Below are positions 1 to 9,496 of a stretch of DNA of 23,659 nucleotides, one piece after another. Every line of letters starts with the position of its first letter. Position 1 is the stretch's first letter. The notes below the pieces were generated by a model. It made no database searches, was not told the DNA's origin, and worked only from the letters and a program-made list of their open reading frames with translations. The translations under genes were made by a program, and so were the position numbers. The stretch is from an uncultured Clostridia bacterium (lineage in GTDB: Bacteria > Bacillota > Clostridia > TANB77 > CAG-508), in the NCBI GenBank assembly GCA_949935895.1, contig CATLGL010000005.1, positions 1 through 23,659 of the forward strand, in the 5' to 3' direction.

Positions 1-1520
1 ATTTTTGTATGTTACTTCGTAAACACCTTATTGGTATGAAAATCAAATCCTTTAAAACCTATGGTTTAGAAAGGATTATTCATATTACTTTAGAAGGATA
101 TAATGAGTTAAATGATTTTATTACAAAAGAACTTGTTATTGAACTAATGGGAAAACATAGTAATATTATTTTGCTAAACCATTCTGGTATTATTATTGAC
201 AGCTTAAGGCATCTTGACACATCTTCCCATTCTGCAAGAGATATTCTACCTGCACATCCATATATTATTCCTGCTAGTTCAAAAAACGATTTTTTAGAAA
301 TCGATAGCTTCCCTACTTTTTATAGTAAAATATCTACTTTTTTACAAACATTGCCTATGGACATATTACTATCTTCACAGTTTACTGGAATTAGTAAATT
401 TCTTATTCAACATTTACTACAAATACATCATATTAAAAATACCTCTACTTCAAAAGATGATTATGAAATTATTTATTACGCTTTAAAAGAATTAATTGTA
501 TCTTCTGATGTTTGTTGTATTGCATTGTATAATCAAAATAAAGAAGATTATACAATTACTAATACAATCTCTCACTCTTTTCTTGCTATTAACACTTTTT
601 TAGATGACTTTTACCATAAAAAAGAAATCACAAATGAATTTATTACTTATCGAAATAGTGTATTAAAGCTTATTTTAAATGAACTTAAAAAGTATACAAA
701 ACGTTTAAATAACATGAATGATAAGTTAGCAGAATGTAATAAAAAAGAACAATATCGTATTTATGGCGAACTTCTTACTGCTAATCTTTATCAGCTTGAT
801 ACAAGTCAAAACTTAGATAGTATTACTCTTGCCAATTACTACGAAAATAATGCACCTATCGTAATCCCTTTAGATAAAAGCTTATCTATTCCTATGAATG
901 CTAAAAAATATTTTAAAAAATATTCTAAACTAAAAAATGCTTGCGAAATTGTTTCTATACAAAAACAAGAAACAAAAAATGAAATTGATTATATTGAGAG
1001 TATTGTTTATGAATTAGAAATTGCAAAGGCTGTGACGGATATTGATGCTATTTATACAGAATTTTCAGAAGTATTTTTAGGCAAAGACCAATTTCGCATT
1101 GATAAAAATAAAAACAAAAAGAAAAAGCCTTCTAACAAGAAAAAAGAAGAGGTTTTCTCCCCTCTTCGATTTGAAATTGATGGATATACTGTTTTAGTAG
1201 GAAAAAATAATAAACAAAATGATTACTTAACTTTAAAATATGCTCATTCAAATGATTTGTGGTTTCACACAAAAGATATTCATGGAAGTCACGTTATCTT
1301 AAAAACAAATGGAGAAGAAATTTCTCAAGTAGTAATAAACAAATGTGCTTCTCTTTGCGCTTTTTATAGTAAAGCACAAAATTCTTCAAACGTTGCAGTA
1401 GATTATACCTTTGCCCGTTATGTAAAAAAGCCAAATGGCGCTAAGCCAGGAATGGTTATTTATACTAATTTTCAAACAGTCAATGTATCTCCATCAACTC
1501 TTAACTCTATACAAAAATAG
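1..1520 (+). CDS. rqcH: NFACT-family ribosome quality control protein (RqcH/FbpA-like), 5' end cut by window
   Basis: The reading frame is open from base 3 (Phe-Cys-Met-Leu-Leu-Arg-Lys-His-Leu), matching the internal FCMLLRKHL segment of NFACT proteins, so roughly the first 70 residues lie outside the window and the ATG at base 9 is internal. The family binds 60S/50S subunits carrying stalled peptidyl-tRNA and directs C-terminal alanine tailing. Visible parts are the end of the NFACT-N domain, a long charged middle with coiled-coil character (about residues 215-345 of the visible part), a Lys-rich linker, and the C-terminal NFACT-R (DUF814) domain with its hallmark DLWFHTKDIHGSHVIL near base 1255. 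It contains no in-frame CGG codon and is intact; the single CGG on its sense strand (1036-1038) is split as ACG GAT. Family assignment is secure; the RqcH role is inferred from bacterial orthologues. Confidence 0.9.
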   Translation, partial: FCMLLRKHLIGMKIKSFKTYGLERIIHITLEGYNELNDFITKELVIELMGKHSNIILLNHSGIIIDSLRHLDTSSHSARDILPAHPYIIPASSKNDFLEIDSFPTFYSKISTFLQTLPMDILLSSQFTGISKFLIQHLLQIHHIKNTSTSKDDYEIIYYALKELIVSSDVCCIALYNQNKEDYTITNTISHSFLAINTFLDDFYHKKEITNEFITYRNSVLKLILNELKKYTKRLNNMNDKLAECNKKEQYRIYGELLTANLYQLDTSQNLDSITLANYYENNAPIVIPLDKSLSIPMNAKKYFKKYSKLKNACEIVSIQKQETKNEIDYIESIVYELEIAKAVTDIDAIYTEFSEVFLGKDQFRIDKNKNKKKKPSNKKKEEVFSPLRFEIDGYTVLVGKNNKQNDYLTLKYAHSNDLWFHTKDIHGSHVILKTNGEEISQVVINKCASLCAFYSKAQNSSNVAVDYTFARYVKKPNGAKPGMVIYTNFQTVNVSPSTLNSIQK

Positions 1521-1555
1521 ATTATTCAATTCAATTAAAATTAAGAAAATTTTAA

Positions 1556-1583
1556 TTGCTATTTTCGAAAAATACGATATAAT
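1556..1583 (+). promoter_or_regulatory. sigma-A type promoter for mtgA
   Basis: TTGCTA (1556-1561), a 16-base spacer and TATAAT (1578-1583) lie 23 bases before the mtgA start codon. The ribosome binding site GAGG follows at 1592-1595. Confidence 0.6.
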
Positions 1584-1605
1584 GTAGATATGAGGATGTG
1601 ATTAA

Positions 1606-2308
1606 ATGAAAATTGTAAAAAGGATAATACTTATTGCATTATTGATTGTTATCATCGTTGTTTCTACGATTGTTTACATGGGATATCAGATGTATGATGA
1701 AGCCATTACAAAACTAAGCATACAAGAACGTATTGAAGAAATAAAAAAAGATGAAAACTATGTTCATTTTAATGATATACCAGATGATTTTAAACATGCT
1801 ATTATTGCTGTAGAAGACCATCGCTTTTATACCCACAGTGGAATTGATTTTATTACAACAACACGTTCTATGATAGAAAATATTAGAGAAAAAGATATTG
1901 TTGCTGGTGGAAGTACTATTACTCAACAAGTTCGGAAGACTTCTATATTTTACACAAGAGCAACGTTTTACTAGAAAAATCGCTGAATTATTTGTTGCTT
2001 TTGATTTAGAAAAAAATTATTCAAAAGAAGATATTTTAGAATTATATTGTAACATGATTTATTATGGGAATGGCTATTATGGACTAAAAGAAGCAAGCCT
2101 TGGTTATTTTAATAAGGAACCAAAGGATTTAACCCTAGAAGAGGCCTCTTTGCTTGCAGGTATTCCTAATGCTCCTAGTGTATATTCACCTAATAAGAAC
2201 AAAAACCTTGCTCATAGAAGACAATCGATTGTTCTAAACCAAATGGTAAAATATAATTATATCTCTGAAGAACAAAAACAAGAAATTGAAAAAAACTATC
2301 AAGAATGA
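1606..2308 (+). CDS. mtgA: Monofunctional peptidoglycan glycosyltransferase (GT51), read through a +1 shift at CGGA
   Basis: This membrane-anchored transglycosylase polymerises lipid II into glycan strands. An N-terminal membrane anchor (about residues 4-25) precedes the GT51 domain with EDHRFYTHSGIDF (catalytic Glu region), GGSTITQQ and, after the shift, RKIAELFVAFDLEKNYSKE and LEEASLLAGIPNAPSVYSP. No transpeptidase domain follows, so it is the monofunctional type. Read conventionally, the gene breaks at codon 110, where GTT CGG AAG leads to an early stop. Dropping the C of CGG (1933) gives GTT GGA AGA and restores a 233-residue protein of normal family length, ending in TGA at 2308. Start ATG at 1606 follows GAGGATGTG. 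It is a single-gene transcript with its own promoter and terminator. Confidence 0.88.
1933..1936 (+). other. +1 recoding site CGGA (Gly) in mtgA
   Basis: Codon 110. GTT CGG A becomes GTT (C)GGA AGA, continuing the conserved STITQQ block into the downstream GT51 motifs. The preceding codon is Val. Confidence 0.85.
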
Positions 2309-2315
2309 AATTAAT

Positions 2316-2358
2316 AAAAGAAACATTGCTATAAATAATATTTAGCAATGTTTCTTTT
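2316..2358. terminator. Bidirectional terminator between mtgA and the CmpB-like gene
   Basis: A 16-bp perfect stem (2316-2331 with 2343-2358) carrying AAACATTGCTA and an 11-base loop is flanked by A and T runs on both strands, so it can end mtgA and the convergent minus-strand gene. Confidence 0.85.
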
Positions 2359-2368
2359 AAATTTTTCA

Positions 2369-3040
2369 CTATATATGATTTATTTTTACTTCCTTTGCAC
2401 GATTCATTTTATTAGAATATACTTTATCCATAACAATATCTGGGTAGTGCTTATCTAAAAAAGCATCTATTTTACTATTTGCTTCTATTTTTTGTACTCT
2501 TTCATTTTGCCTTACTCCTGCAAGACATGAAATTCCAATATTAAATACCATAAAACCTACTAATATTACTGTAATGTATCTAAATTGCATATTACCAATG
2601 TATATGTCTATTTTTTGAAGAAGAGGTAGTACAAATTTTACAAATAATATACCTAATACACCCCAACATAAACAAAATAGTAAGCTAGTTCTTCCTCCTA
2701 TATTTAAAAACATATTACTATAATCCCATGATACTGTTCCAAAACATAATTCTTGAAAATAAGAACAAAAGTATTCAATTGTACCTCCCAAAAACATACT
2801 TAATACAAATACCTTTTTTATATCTTTTACTTTACTTACAATAAAGTAATACATAATTGCTCCAATTCCATATACAGGAATAAATGGACCATAAATAAGT
2901 CCTTGCCTTATTTTAAAGGAATGGTCAAAAATAATTCCTACTAATGTTTCTACTATACATCCAATAATACTTCCAATTAGAAATACCCAAAATATTTTAA
3001 TTAGTTCTTCTTTTGCTTTTTGAATCTTTTCTTTCTTCAT
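2369..3040 (-). CDS. CmpB-like putative ABC-transporter type IV membrane protein (PF06541)
   Basis: A 223-residue integral membrane protein with about five to six predicted membrane segments. It shows the family pattern: an N-terminal segment with GSIIGCIVE, then RQGLIYGPFIPVYGIGA (about residues 45-61), GGTIEYFCSY (about 85-94) and WDYSNMFLNIGGR followed by a Trp-Gly-containing helix. The soluble tail is about 45 residues long. The function of this family is not established; the transporter name comes only from Pfam. The ATG is preceded by AAGGGG. It is the last gene on the minus strand before the shared terminator and may be co-transcribed with ligA upstream, although a 90-base gap separates it from the small gene before it. 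It has no in-frame CGG and is intact. Confidence 0.75.
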   Translation of the reverse strand: MKKEKIQKAKEELIKIFWVFLIGSIIGCIVETLVGIIFDHSFKIRQGLIYGPFIPVYGIGAIMYYFIVSKVKDIKKVFVLSMFLGGTIEYFCSYFQELCFGTVSWDYSNMFLNIGGRTSLLFCLCWGVLGILFVKFVLPLLQKIDIYIGNMQFRYITVILVGFMVFNIGISCLAGVRQNERVQKIEANSKIDAFLDKHYPDIVMDKVYSNKMNRAKEVKINHI

Positions 3041-3130
3041 ATAAACACCCCTTATTTCTTCATCTTATACTTCGATTTTTACTATAACATATATTTATTA
3101 AGGCTTTATTAACCCTTCTTTAAAATTTGG

Positions 3131-3376
3131 TTAAGATTCAATAATAGCTTTATACTCAATTTCCTCCATAAATGGAAACATTTCTTTTAAACGTTTTTTG
3201 GTAATCATCGCCATACGTGGTTGTGGATTTTTATCATATACAGATATTAACTTTTGAGTATAACAATTTTCACTTGTTTTAAATACTAAATATCGATTAT
3301 TCACATAGGTAAAGTATATTTGAAATCCATTATTTAATTCTTTATCAAATCGTTCAAATGTATATTTATTTTCCAT
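3131..3376 (-). CDS. Small hypothetical protein downstream of ligA
   Basis: An 81-residue soluble protein, rich in Tyr, Lys and Glu, with no membrane segment, signal peptide or Cys pair. I do not recognise the family. It starts with ATG (Met-Glu-Asn-Lys-Tyr-Thr) 28 bases after the ligA stop codon, preceded by AAAGGA in the gap, and its placement suggests a pgsA-ligA-(this gene) transcript. It has no in-frame CGG and is intact. Coding is supported by the ribosome binding site, operon spacing and protein-like composition; no function is suggested. Confidence 0.6.
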   Translation of the reverse strand: MENKYTFERFDKELNNGFQIYFTYVNNRYLVFKTSENCYTQKLISVYDKNPQPRMAMITKKRLKEMFPFMEEIEYKAIIES

Positions 3377-3404
3377 CGCTTTTCTTATTTTATCCTTTCA
3401 CATA

Positions 3405-5418
3405 TTATTCTAATTTCGATGTCAGTATCATTTCTTGAAATTGTGCTTCTGATATAATTGTCACTCCTAAGCTTTGAGCTTTTGTCAGTTTGCTTCCCGC
3501 TTCTTCTCCTGCTAAAACATAGCTTGTTTTTTTTGATACAGAAGAGGATACTTTTCCTCCTAAATCTTCAATAATTTTCCCTGCTTCTTCTCTTGTGTAG
3601 TTTTCTAAAGCACCTGTTAATACAAAAGTTAAATTTTCGAATCGTTTATCTGCATTGTTTTTTTCTTTTTCTACCATATTGACACCTACATTTTGTAATT
3701 TTTTTATTAAGTCAATAGTTTGTGGTTGTCTAAAAAACTCGTAGATACTCATTGCCATAATTTGTCCTACATCTTCCAAGTTTGCAATTTCTCCTATCTG
3801 AGCCTTCATTAACTGTTCAATTGTAGAGAAATGTTTTGTAATTGTTTTTGCTGTTTTTGTACCAATATGTCTAATTCCCAATGCAGTAAGTAATTTATAA
3901 AATGGTCTTTGTTTACTGTCTTCAATCGCATTTATCAAATTAGTAGCAAATTTAGTTCCACTTTTCTTTAAAGCTGCAATATCATCAAATGTTAAAAGAT
4001 AGATATCTGCAATATTAGAAATTAGTCCTTTTTGAATAAATTGTTCTACTAAGTTTTCGCCTAATCCATCAATATCCATTCCTTCTTTAGAAACAAAATG
4101 AATTATATTCCTAAGTAGTTTAGCAGGACATTCAATCCCTGTACATCGAAGTGCTGCTTCTCCTTCTTCTCGTAATACTTCAGCACCGCAAACAGGACAG
4201 TTTTTTGGCATTTCAAATTCTTTTTCATTTCCTGTTCTTTTATCTTTTTTTACTTCTACAATTTCTGGAATAACATCTCCTGCTTTTTGAATAACAACTG
4301 TGTCACCAAGCTTCAAGTCTTTTTCTTTGATAAAATCTTCATTATGCAAAGTAGTTTTAGAAATGGTAGACCCTGCTACACTAACTGGTTCTACAATTGC
4401 CATTGGAGTAATTACTCCTGTTCTTCCTACTTGACAAACAATATTTTTTAAAATAGTTTCCTTTTTCTCAGGTGGATATTTATATGCAATAGCCCATCTT
4501 GGTGCTTTTGCTGTACTTCCTAAAACATTCCTTAAACTTAAATTATCTACTTTTACAACTGCCCCATCAATACCAAAAGTTAATTTTTCTCTATCCTCTC
4601 CTATTTTTTGAATTGCTTGTATTGCCTCTTCAATTGTATTACATAAAATTTTTACTGGATTTACATTAAATCCTAAATCTTCTAAAAAAAGTAGTTCATC
4701 ATAATGAGAATCAAATTCTCTTCCTTCTATTTTTTGTACATTAAAAACATAAATATCAAGAGGTCTTGAAGCTGTTATTTTACTATCTAACTGTCTTAAT
4801 GAACCTGCTGCTGCATTTCTTGCATTTGCAAATAAGCTTAATTCATTTAATGCTCTGTCCTCATTCATTTTTTCAAAATTTGTTTTACTAATAAATACTT
4901 CTCCACGAACTGTTATATTTAGTGGCTCTTTTAATTTATGTGGAATAGTTTTAATTGTTTTCAAATTTTGAGTTACATCTTCTCCTATTAGTCCATTTCC
5001 TCTAGTTGCACCTTGTACTAATATCCCATTTTCGTACTTTAGGCTAGCAGATAATCCATCGATTTTTGTTTCAACAACATATCGAGTATTTTTTCCTATT
5101 TCCTCTTCTGTTTTCTGAATTCTTTTATCAAATTCGACTAATTCATCAAAATCAAATATATCTTGTAAGCTTTGAAGCGGTACTTCATGTTCTACTTCTT
5201 GAAACCCTTTTTTGACATGTCCGTCCAACTTTTTGAGTTAAAGAAGCCTGTGAAATAAATTCAGGAAAATCTTTTTCTATATTACGTAATTCAACCATTA
5301 ACATATCATATTCAAAATCTGATATTTCTGGAGAGTCTTCATCATAATATCGTTTTGCATGATATTCTATTAAATTTCTTAATTCTTCAATACGTTTTTT
5401 TGCTTTCTCCTTTTCCAT
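3405..5418 (-). CDS. ligA: NAD-dependent DNA ligase, read through a +1 shift at CGGA
   Basis: LigA seals nicks during replication and repair using NAD+. Domains in order: Ia (YHAKRYYDEDSPEISDFEYD, residues about 17-36), adenylation domain with the active-site Lys in VETKIDGLSASLKYENG, OB fold, zinc finger (CPVCGAEVLREEGEAALRC with a later Cys), helix-hairpin-helix repeats (IDGLGENLVEQF, LGIRHIGTKTAKTI) and a C-terminal BRCT domain (LTGALENYTREEAGKIIEDL). The start at 5418 is chosen because GGGGA precedes it and MEKEKAKKRIEEL fits the family; in-frame Met codons further upstream would run into pgsA. The frame breaks at codon 66, in the conserved TQKVGG segment. Skipping one C restores VGGHVKKGFQEVEHEVP and a 670-residue protein of normal length. 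It lies 28 bases downstream of pgsA. Confidence 0.95.
5220..5223 (-). other. +1 recoding site CGGA (Gly) in ligA
   Basis: Codon 66. GTT GGA CGG ACA becomes GTT GGA (C)GGA CAT, matching the VGG of LigA proteins. The zero frame continues only about a dozen codons to a stop. Confidence 0.9.
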
Positions 5419-5446
5419 GTTACTATCCCCTTTTATGCTCGTTAAC

Positions 5447-6047
5447 TTATTTTTCTTCTTTAAATAACTCTTTTCCATTCTTTATATAATCATATCCTGA
5501 AAAAATTGTTGCTATAACACAAAGTGTCATCATTATTGTTACAAAAAAGTTAATCCAATATGTATATCCTGTTAAATCTCCCTTAAAAATAGCACCATAA
5601 TAACTTGTATCAATAAATGCTAAGATAATTGCTATCATTTGTGTTACTGTTTTTAATTTTCCAAAAATTGATGCTGCAACTACTTTTCCACCTTTTTCTA
5701 CTGCAATCAAACGATATCCGTGATACAATAAATTCTCTAAAAAGTATAATAATTGGTATCCATGCAGGTAATTTATTCATTTCTACTAGTATTATCATAG
5801 CAGCAAGTACTAAAATTTTGTCTGCAATTGGATCTAAAAATTTACCTAGTGTTGTTACTTGGTTTCTAGCGCGTGCAATTGTTCCGTCTAATTTATCTGT
5901 AATAGATGCAATCACAAAAATTAAATTCATAAGCCACATTGAAATAGGCACATTCCATAATTCTCCTGGTATGTGAAAAAAAGGGATAATTACCATAACT
6001 GGAACTAGTATAATACGAAAAATTGTTAATTTATTGGGCAAATTCAT
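5447..6047 (-). CDS. pgsA: CDP-diacylglycerol-glycerol-3-phosphate 3-phosphatidyltransferase, read through a +1 shift at CGGA
   Basis: This integral membrane enzyme of phosphatidylglycerol synthesis shows the CDP-alcohol phosphatidyltransferase signature DG-x2-AR-x8-G-x3-D-x3-D as DGTIARARNQVTTLGKFLDP plus IAD, and starts NLPNKLTIFRIILVPV as usual for PgsA. Start ATG at 6047 follows AGGAGG; an upstream in-frame ATG at 6119 lacks a ribosome binding site and adds an implausible extension. The frame breaks at codon 110, just after REFIVS. Skipping the C of CGG gives REFIVSGYRLIAVEKGGKV, the normal family sequence, and a 199-residue protein. It is the first gene of a pgsA-ligA-(small gene) group; a TATAAT box lies at 6078-6083, but I see no clear -35 element. 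Confidence 0.93.
5717..5720 (-). other. +1 recoding site CGGA (Gly) in pgsA
   Basis: Codon 110. GTA TCA CGG ATA becomes GTA TCA (C)GGA TAT; the family has VSG-x-R here. The preceding codon is Ser. Confidence 0.9.
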
Positions 6048-6144
6048 TGTTTTCCTCCTAATCTTTTTAATAATATTATTATATACAAAAACACTAAAAA
6101 AAGGAAGTAGGAAACGCAAATTTGTAGATTTTTATCAATATCAT

Positions 6145-6180
6145 AATGCTATCTATTAGATTCCACCAATAGATAGCATT
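6145..6180. repeat. Perfect 13-bp inverted repeat, terminator-like
   Basis: Arms 6145-6157 and 6168-6180 (AATGCTATCTATT and its complement) flank a 10-base loop. On the plus strand a run of seven T follows at 6187-6193. It lies downstream of the DUF5665 gene on the minus strand, where the T tract is missing, so it may act as an RNA-stabilising hairpin or weak terminator. Confidence 0.55.
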
Positions 6181-6340
6181 GTAGCATTTTTTTATTACAA
6201 TTTACTTTAATTTTGGCACAATGCCACCCTAAATCGGCTGTTATAAATAGTTCAGCTTCTTTATTTTGATATGCAATGTAATTTTTCAAATTGTTTGGCA
6301 CTAATATGTTAATTTGTAAATTATCATTTTCGATTATTTT
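6149..6340 (-). other. Open stretch with protein-like sequence, possible gene remnant
   Basis: Between stops at 6341-6343 and 6149-6151 the minus strand is open for 63 codons with a protein-like stretch (LQINILVPNNLKNYIAYQNK, then EAELFITADLGWHCAKIKV). It lacks a convincing start codon or ribosome binding site, overlaps the end of the DUF5665 gene in another frame and ends inside the inverted repeat. It could be a decayed gene or chance. The remainder of the 276-base gap between pgsA and the DUF5665 gene holds only the inverted repeat and the pgsA leader. Confidence 0.25.
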
Positions 6341-6617
6341 CTACAATGTCAACAATATCACTAATATAATCTCCTATAACAGGTATATTTAGTGTTACAA
6401 TTTTTTGCAAAATAATTACTAAAATGGCTGTTAAAATAGTAAATCCTATTCCTATACCAATTCCTTTTGCAATTCCAGAAATTAGATTGCGAATAATGAG
6501 TTCTTTTCGATTTCCTAGTATTTCAGATAAATCTATAAATCTATTTTTTAATAATGCATAATTTAAGTCATCGATACTTTTCATTAGTTTTTCTAATCTC
6601 GTTTTTTTCATAAACAT
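6324..6617 (-). CDS. DUF5665 domain membrane protein
   Basis: A 97-residue protein: an amphipathic, charged N-terminal half, then one long hydrophobic segment (about residues 55-75, with GIAKGIGIGIGFTILTAILV), then NIPVIGDYISDIVDIVE. This layout and the Gly-rich start of the membrane helix fit the DUF5665 family of Clostridia, whose role is unknown. The start at 6617 is preceded by AGGGTGG at seven bases; a second ATG lies two codons downstream. The ribosome binding site sits in the 3' arm of the hairpin at 6622-6656, so translation could depend on whether that hairpin forms. It follows the UPF0182 gene by 51 bases. No in-frame CGG. Confidence 0.7.
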   Translation of the reverse strand: MFMKKTRLEKLMKSIDDLNYALLKNRFIDLSEILGNRKELIIRNLISGIAKGIGIGIGFTILTAILVIILQKIVTLNIPVIGDYISDIVDIVENNRK

Positions 6618-6621
6618 ATAT

Positions 6622-6656
6622 AAACCACCCTATATTTCTATTTATTAGGGTGGTTT
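6622..6656. terminator. Hairpin between the UPF0182 and DUF5665 genes
   Basis: An 11-bp stem, AAACCACCCTA (6622-6632) with TAGGGTGGTTT (6646-6656), and a 13-base loop. On the plus strand a T run follows. On the minus strand, where the genes lie, the 3' arm contains the AGGGTGG ribosome binding site of the DUF5665 gene and is followed by TTTATAT. Confidence 0.6.
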
Positions 6657-6668
6657 TTTTTAGAAAAA

Positions 6669-9486
6669 CTATACATTATTTTGTATATCATCTGTTAAAA
6701 TATTTTGGTTTGTTGTTAATTGATTTTGAATTTGTTTTTTCTTATCCTCTTCTTCTTTTAATTCCTCTAATTTGTTAATTAAGTCTTGCAATTTTTTCAT
6801 ATCTTTTCCTATCATTTCCCAATCGTTGTTATTAGAAGATGTTTGTAAGTTATTATTCGCTTTAATAACAGCTTCAATTAAATCTTCTATTGTATCTGTA
6901 TTTTCTACCTCAATATTAAGAGCTGATTGTGAAAGAAGATTTTTGATTGCTCCTTTTAATGTATCATCAATAGCAACTTTATTTCCACATGCAACAACTA
7001 CTTTTTTTAATGTTGGTATGCTTTTTGTTTCATTTAAAGAAATTTGATAAATTGGCTGTACATATAAAACTGTATTGTTAATTGGCACTGCTATCATATT
7101 TTTAATAGTTCTCATACCAGATATATTAATACTTTCTAATTCTTTTGAAATTGTTTCATCTTGTCCTAATAGGGTTTCTAACTGCATAGGACCTAATATA
7201 TTAGTATCTTGTGGAAATTTATACAATCGTAATTTTGCATTTCCATATTCATCATAAGTTCCTACTAAATAAGCTTTCAAGCTTTGTTTATCTAATAGTG
7301 TATATGAAGTAACAAGACCTAATTCCATTTGATTAGAATCAATTGTTTTGAGCATTGTATAATATGGCTCTTGTTTAATACCTTTTGTTGAGGTTTGTGT
7401 TGTTCTAGAATATTTAGCAATCTCCCAAATATCGTCCCCTCTATATAATACATCTGTGCTTACATTATGGTACATTTGCAAAATTTCTGCTTGAATGTTA
7501 TATAAAAATTCTGGGTATACAAAATGACTTGAAATATCTTTTGGTATAGTTTCTGTTTCAAATAAGTTTGGATACATATTTTTGTAAGCCATAATAATCG
7601 GATCTGATGTATCTGTAATATAAAATTTAGTAGTCCCATCATAAGCATCTATTAGTACTTTTAAAGAATTTCTAATATAATTAATTTCTTGTCTTGTGCC
7701 ATTATGTTCAATGGTAATTGGTTGAGAATATGGATACTTGTTAGTAGTAGTATACGCATCTAGTACCCATACTAATTTTCCTTCCTGTGAAATTACCATA
7801 TATGGTTCTTCATCATAAATAACATTTGGTAAAATTGTTTTCGCTCTTTGTATAATATTTCGGTTAATTAAAATTTTACTATCGTTTGATACATTGCTAG
7901 ATAATGCTAAATTTATATCTTTTTGTCGTAAAGCAAGAATCATTCTGTCAATAAAATTTAATGCAAGTCCTGCAGCTCCGTCGTAAGAATATTCTGCATT
8001 TTGTGAGGTTGTTGTTGGATAGTCAAATTCTGTTTTATTATCACTATTTGTTACAATTGTATTATTGGTCTCTAGTCCAAAATATATTCGTGGTTGACTA
8101 ATATGAATTGGTTGATTTTTTACTGTAAAATCTTTTTGAATATACTTTACATTTCCCATTTCATCTGTTGAAGTAGCTGAAGTAACAATTGCTCCAAATC
8201 CATGAGTATATTCATATGTTTTATTATTATAGGTTCTATTTCCGCTACTAATTATTTCTCTTGGTGCAATATAAACAATCTCATCTTTTCCATTGATTTC
8301 ATATTGACTAATATTGGTATTTCGATATGAATAATAACCAGTACTTGTTTGTGTAACACCTAATGTTTTTAATGTAACTTCTTCTGTTACAAGACTAATA
8401 TTATCTATCACTTTTGCATTATTTTCAATTTCTTTTAAATTTTGTGTGTCATCATTTAAAATTTCTGTCTCATCTATACGAAGATGATATGCTGCTTTTG
8501 TATTATCAATATTATTTTTAATATATTGTTTTTCTTTATCTAATTCATTTGTATTAATGTAAATCAGTTTAAATCCTACCATAACAACAAATAGACATAC
8601 CAAGTAAATAGGTACTGTAAGTACTGATATAATCACGTTTTTTGTCTTTTTTTCTTTAAAATATCCGATTGCTTTCCAAGTTGAAATAACAATAACAATA
8701 GAAAGAAGACGATATCCCCATAGTTTAATTGTGACATCTGTAATTCCTGCCCCATAAATTCCGAACAGCAGCATCATTATTTAAAATTAAGAACTTGTCT
8801 GTTAAAATTCCTTGTGCATTAACCAATATAAACATGGCAATTCCAATAGATAGTAATTTTATATTACGAATAATTTGCTTAAAAAATTTACTCTTTTTTA
8901 ATGTTTCTGCATTAACACCATCAAAGTATTTATTAAAAATAACAATATAATAGATAGTAGCATATATCGTAAGTCCTATTATAAGAGCGATAAAATAGAA
9001 AATTCCTAATTCCATAAATGGTTTTTCAAATATGTAAAATCCTATATCAAAATTAAAAACAGGATCATATATTCCAAACCAAGCACGGTTCATAAATAAT
9101 TGTACTTGTCCACTCATAAAGTGAGAAAGAACAATTGTAATAATTGCTGAAATAATAAATGCAATTGATTTATTAGGCAATTTAGGCATTTCCTTTTTTT
9201 CTTCTTCAAAAAATGCTTTTAATCCTTTTCTGATTCCTCGGTTTGTGAAATATAAAGCACTAAATAAAATAACAAAGTTTACTCCTATTGTTGCATATTG
9301 GTAAAACAAATTTTGCTGAAATACTTGTTTAAACTTTTCTCCTATTTCGATTGTTTCTAAATAGCTTCCTCTATATGAAATATAAGCAAATATAACTAAG
9401 ATAAGTGCTACTGCTAGTACTAATATAACTCTTGTTCGTATTATTTTGGTTTGTTTTTTGCTTTCTATACTTTTTTCTTGTTGCAT
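6669..9486 (-). CDS. UPF0182 (COG1615) large membrane protein, read through a +1 shift at CGGA
   Basis: A 938-residue protein of the usual UPF0182 layout: about seven membrane segments in the first 320 residues, then a large extracytoplasmic domain and an acidic/Lys-rich coiled-coil tail (EELKEEEDKKKQIQNQL). Family motifs are seen in order: FGIYDPVFNFDIGFYIFEKPF (about 138-158), the segment after the shift reading AAVGIYGAGITDV, then NELDKEKQYIKNNIDNTKAA and ENNAKVIDNISL. Biochemical function is unknown. The start ATG at 9486 follows AGGAGGG, which overlaps the ftsY stop codon, so it is probably translated from the ftsY transcript. Read conventionally it breaks at codon 242 between membrane segments; skipping the C of CGG joins the halves exactly. 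About six out-of-frame CGG or sense-strand GACGGA/AGCGGA/ATCGGA sequences elsewhere in the gene cause no shift. Confidence 0.88.
8760..8763 (-). other. +1 recoding site CGGA (Gly) in the UPF0182 gene
   Basis: Codon 242. GCT GTT CGG AAT becomes GCT GTT (C)GGA ATT TAT GGG GCA, giving the conserved VGxxYGAxxTDV-type segment. The preceding codon is Val. Confidence 0.88.
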
Positions 9487-9496
9487 ATTTTCCCTC

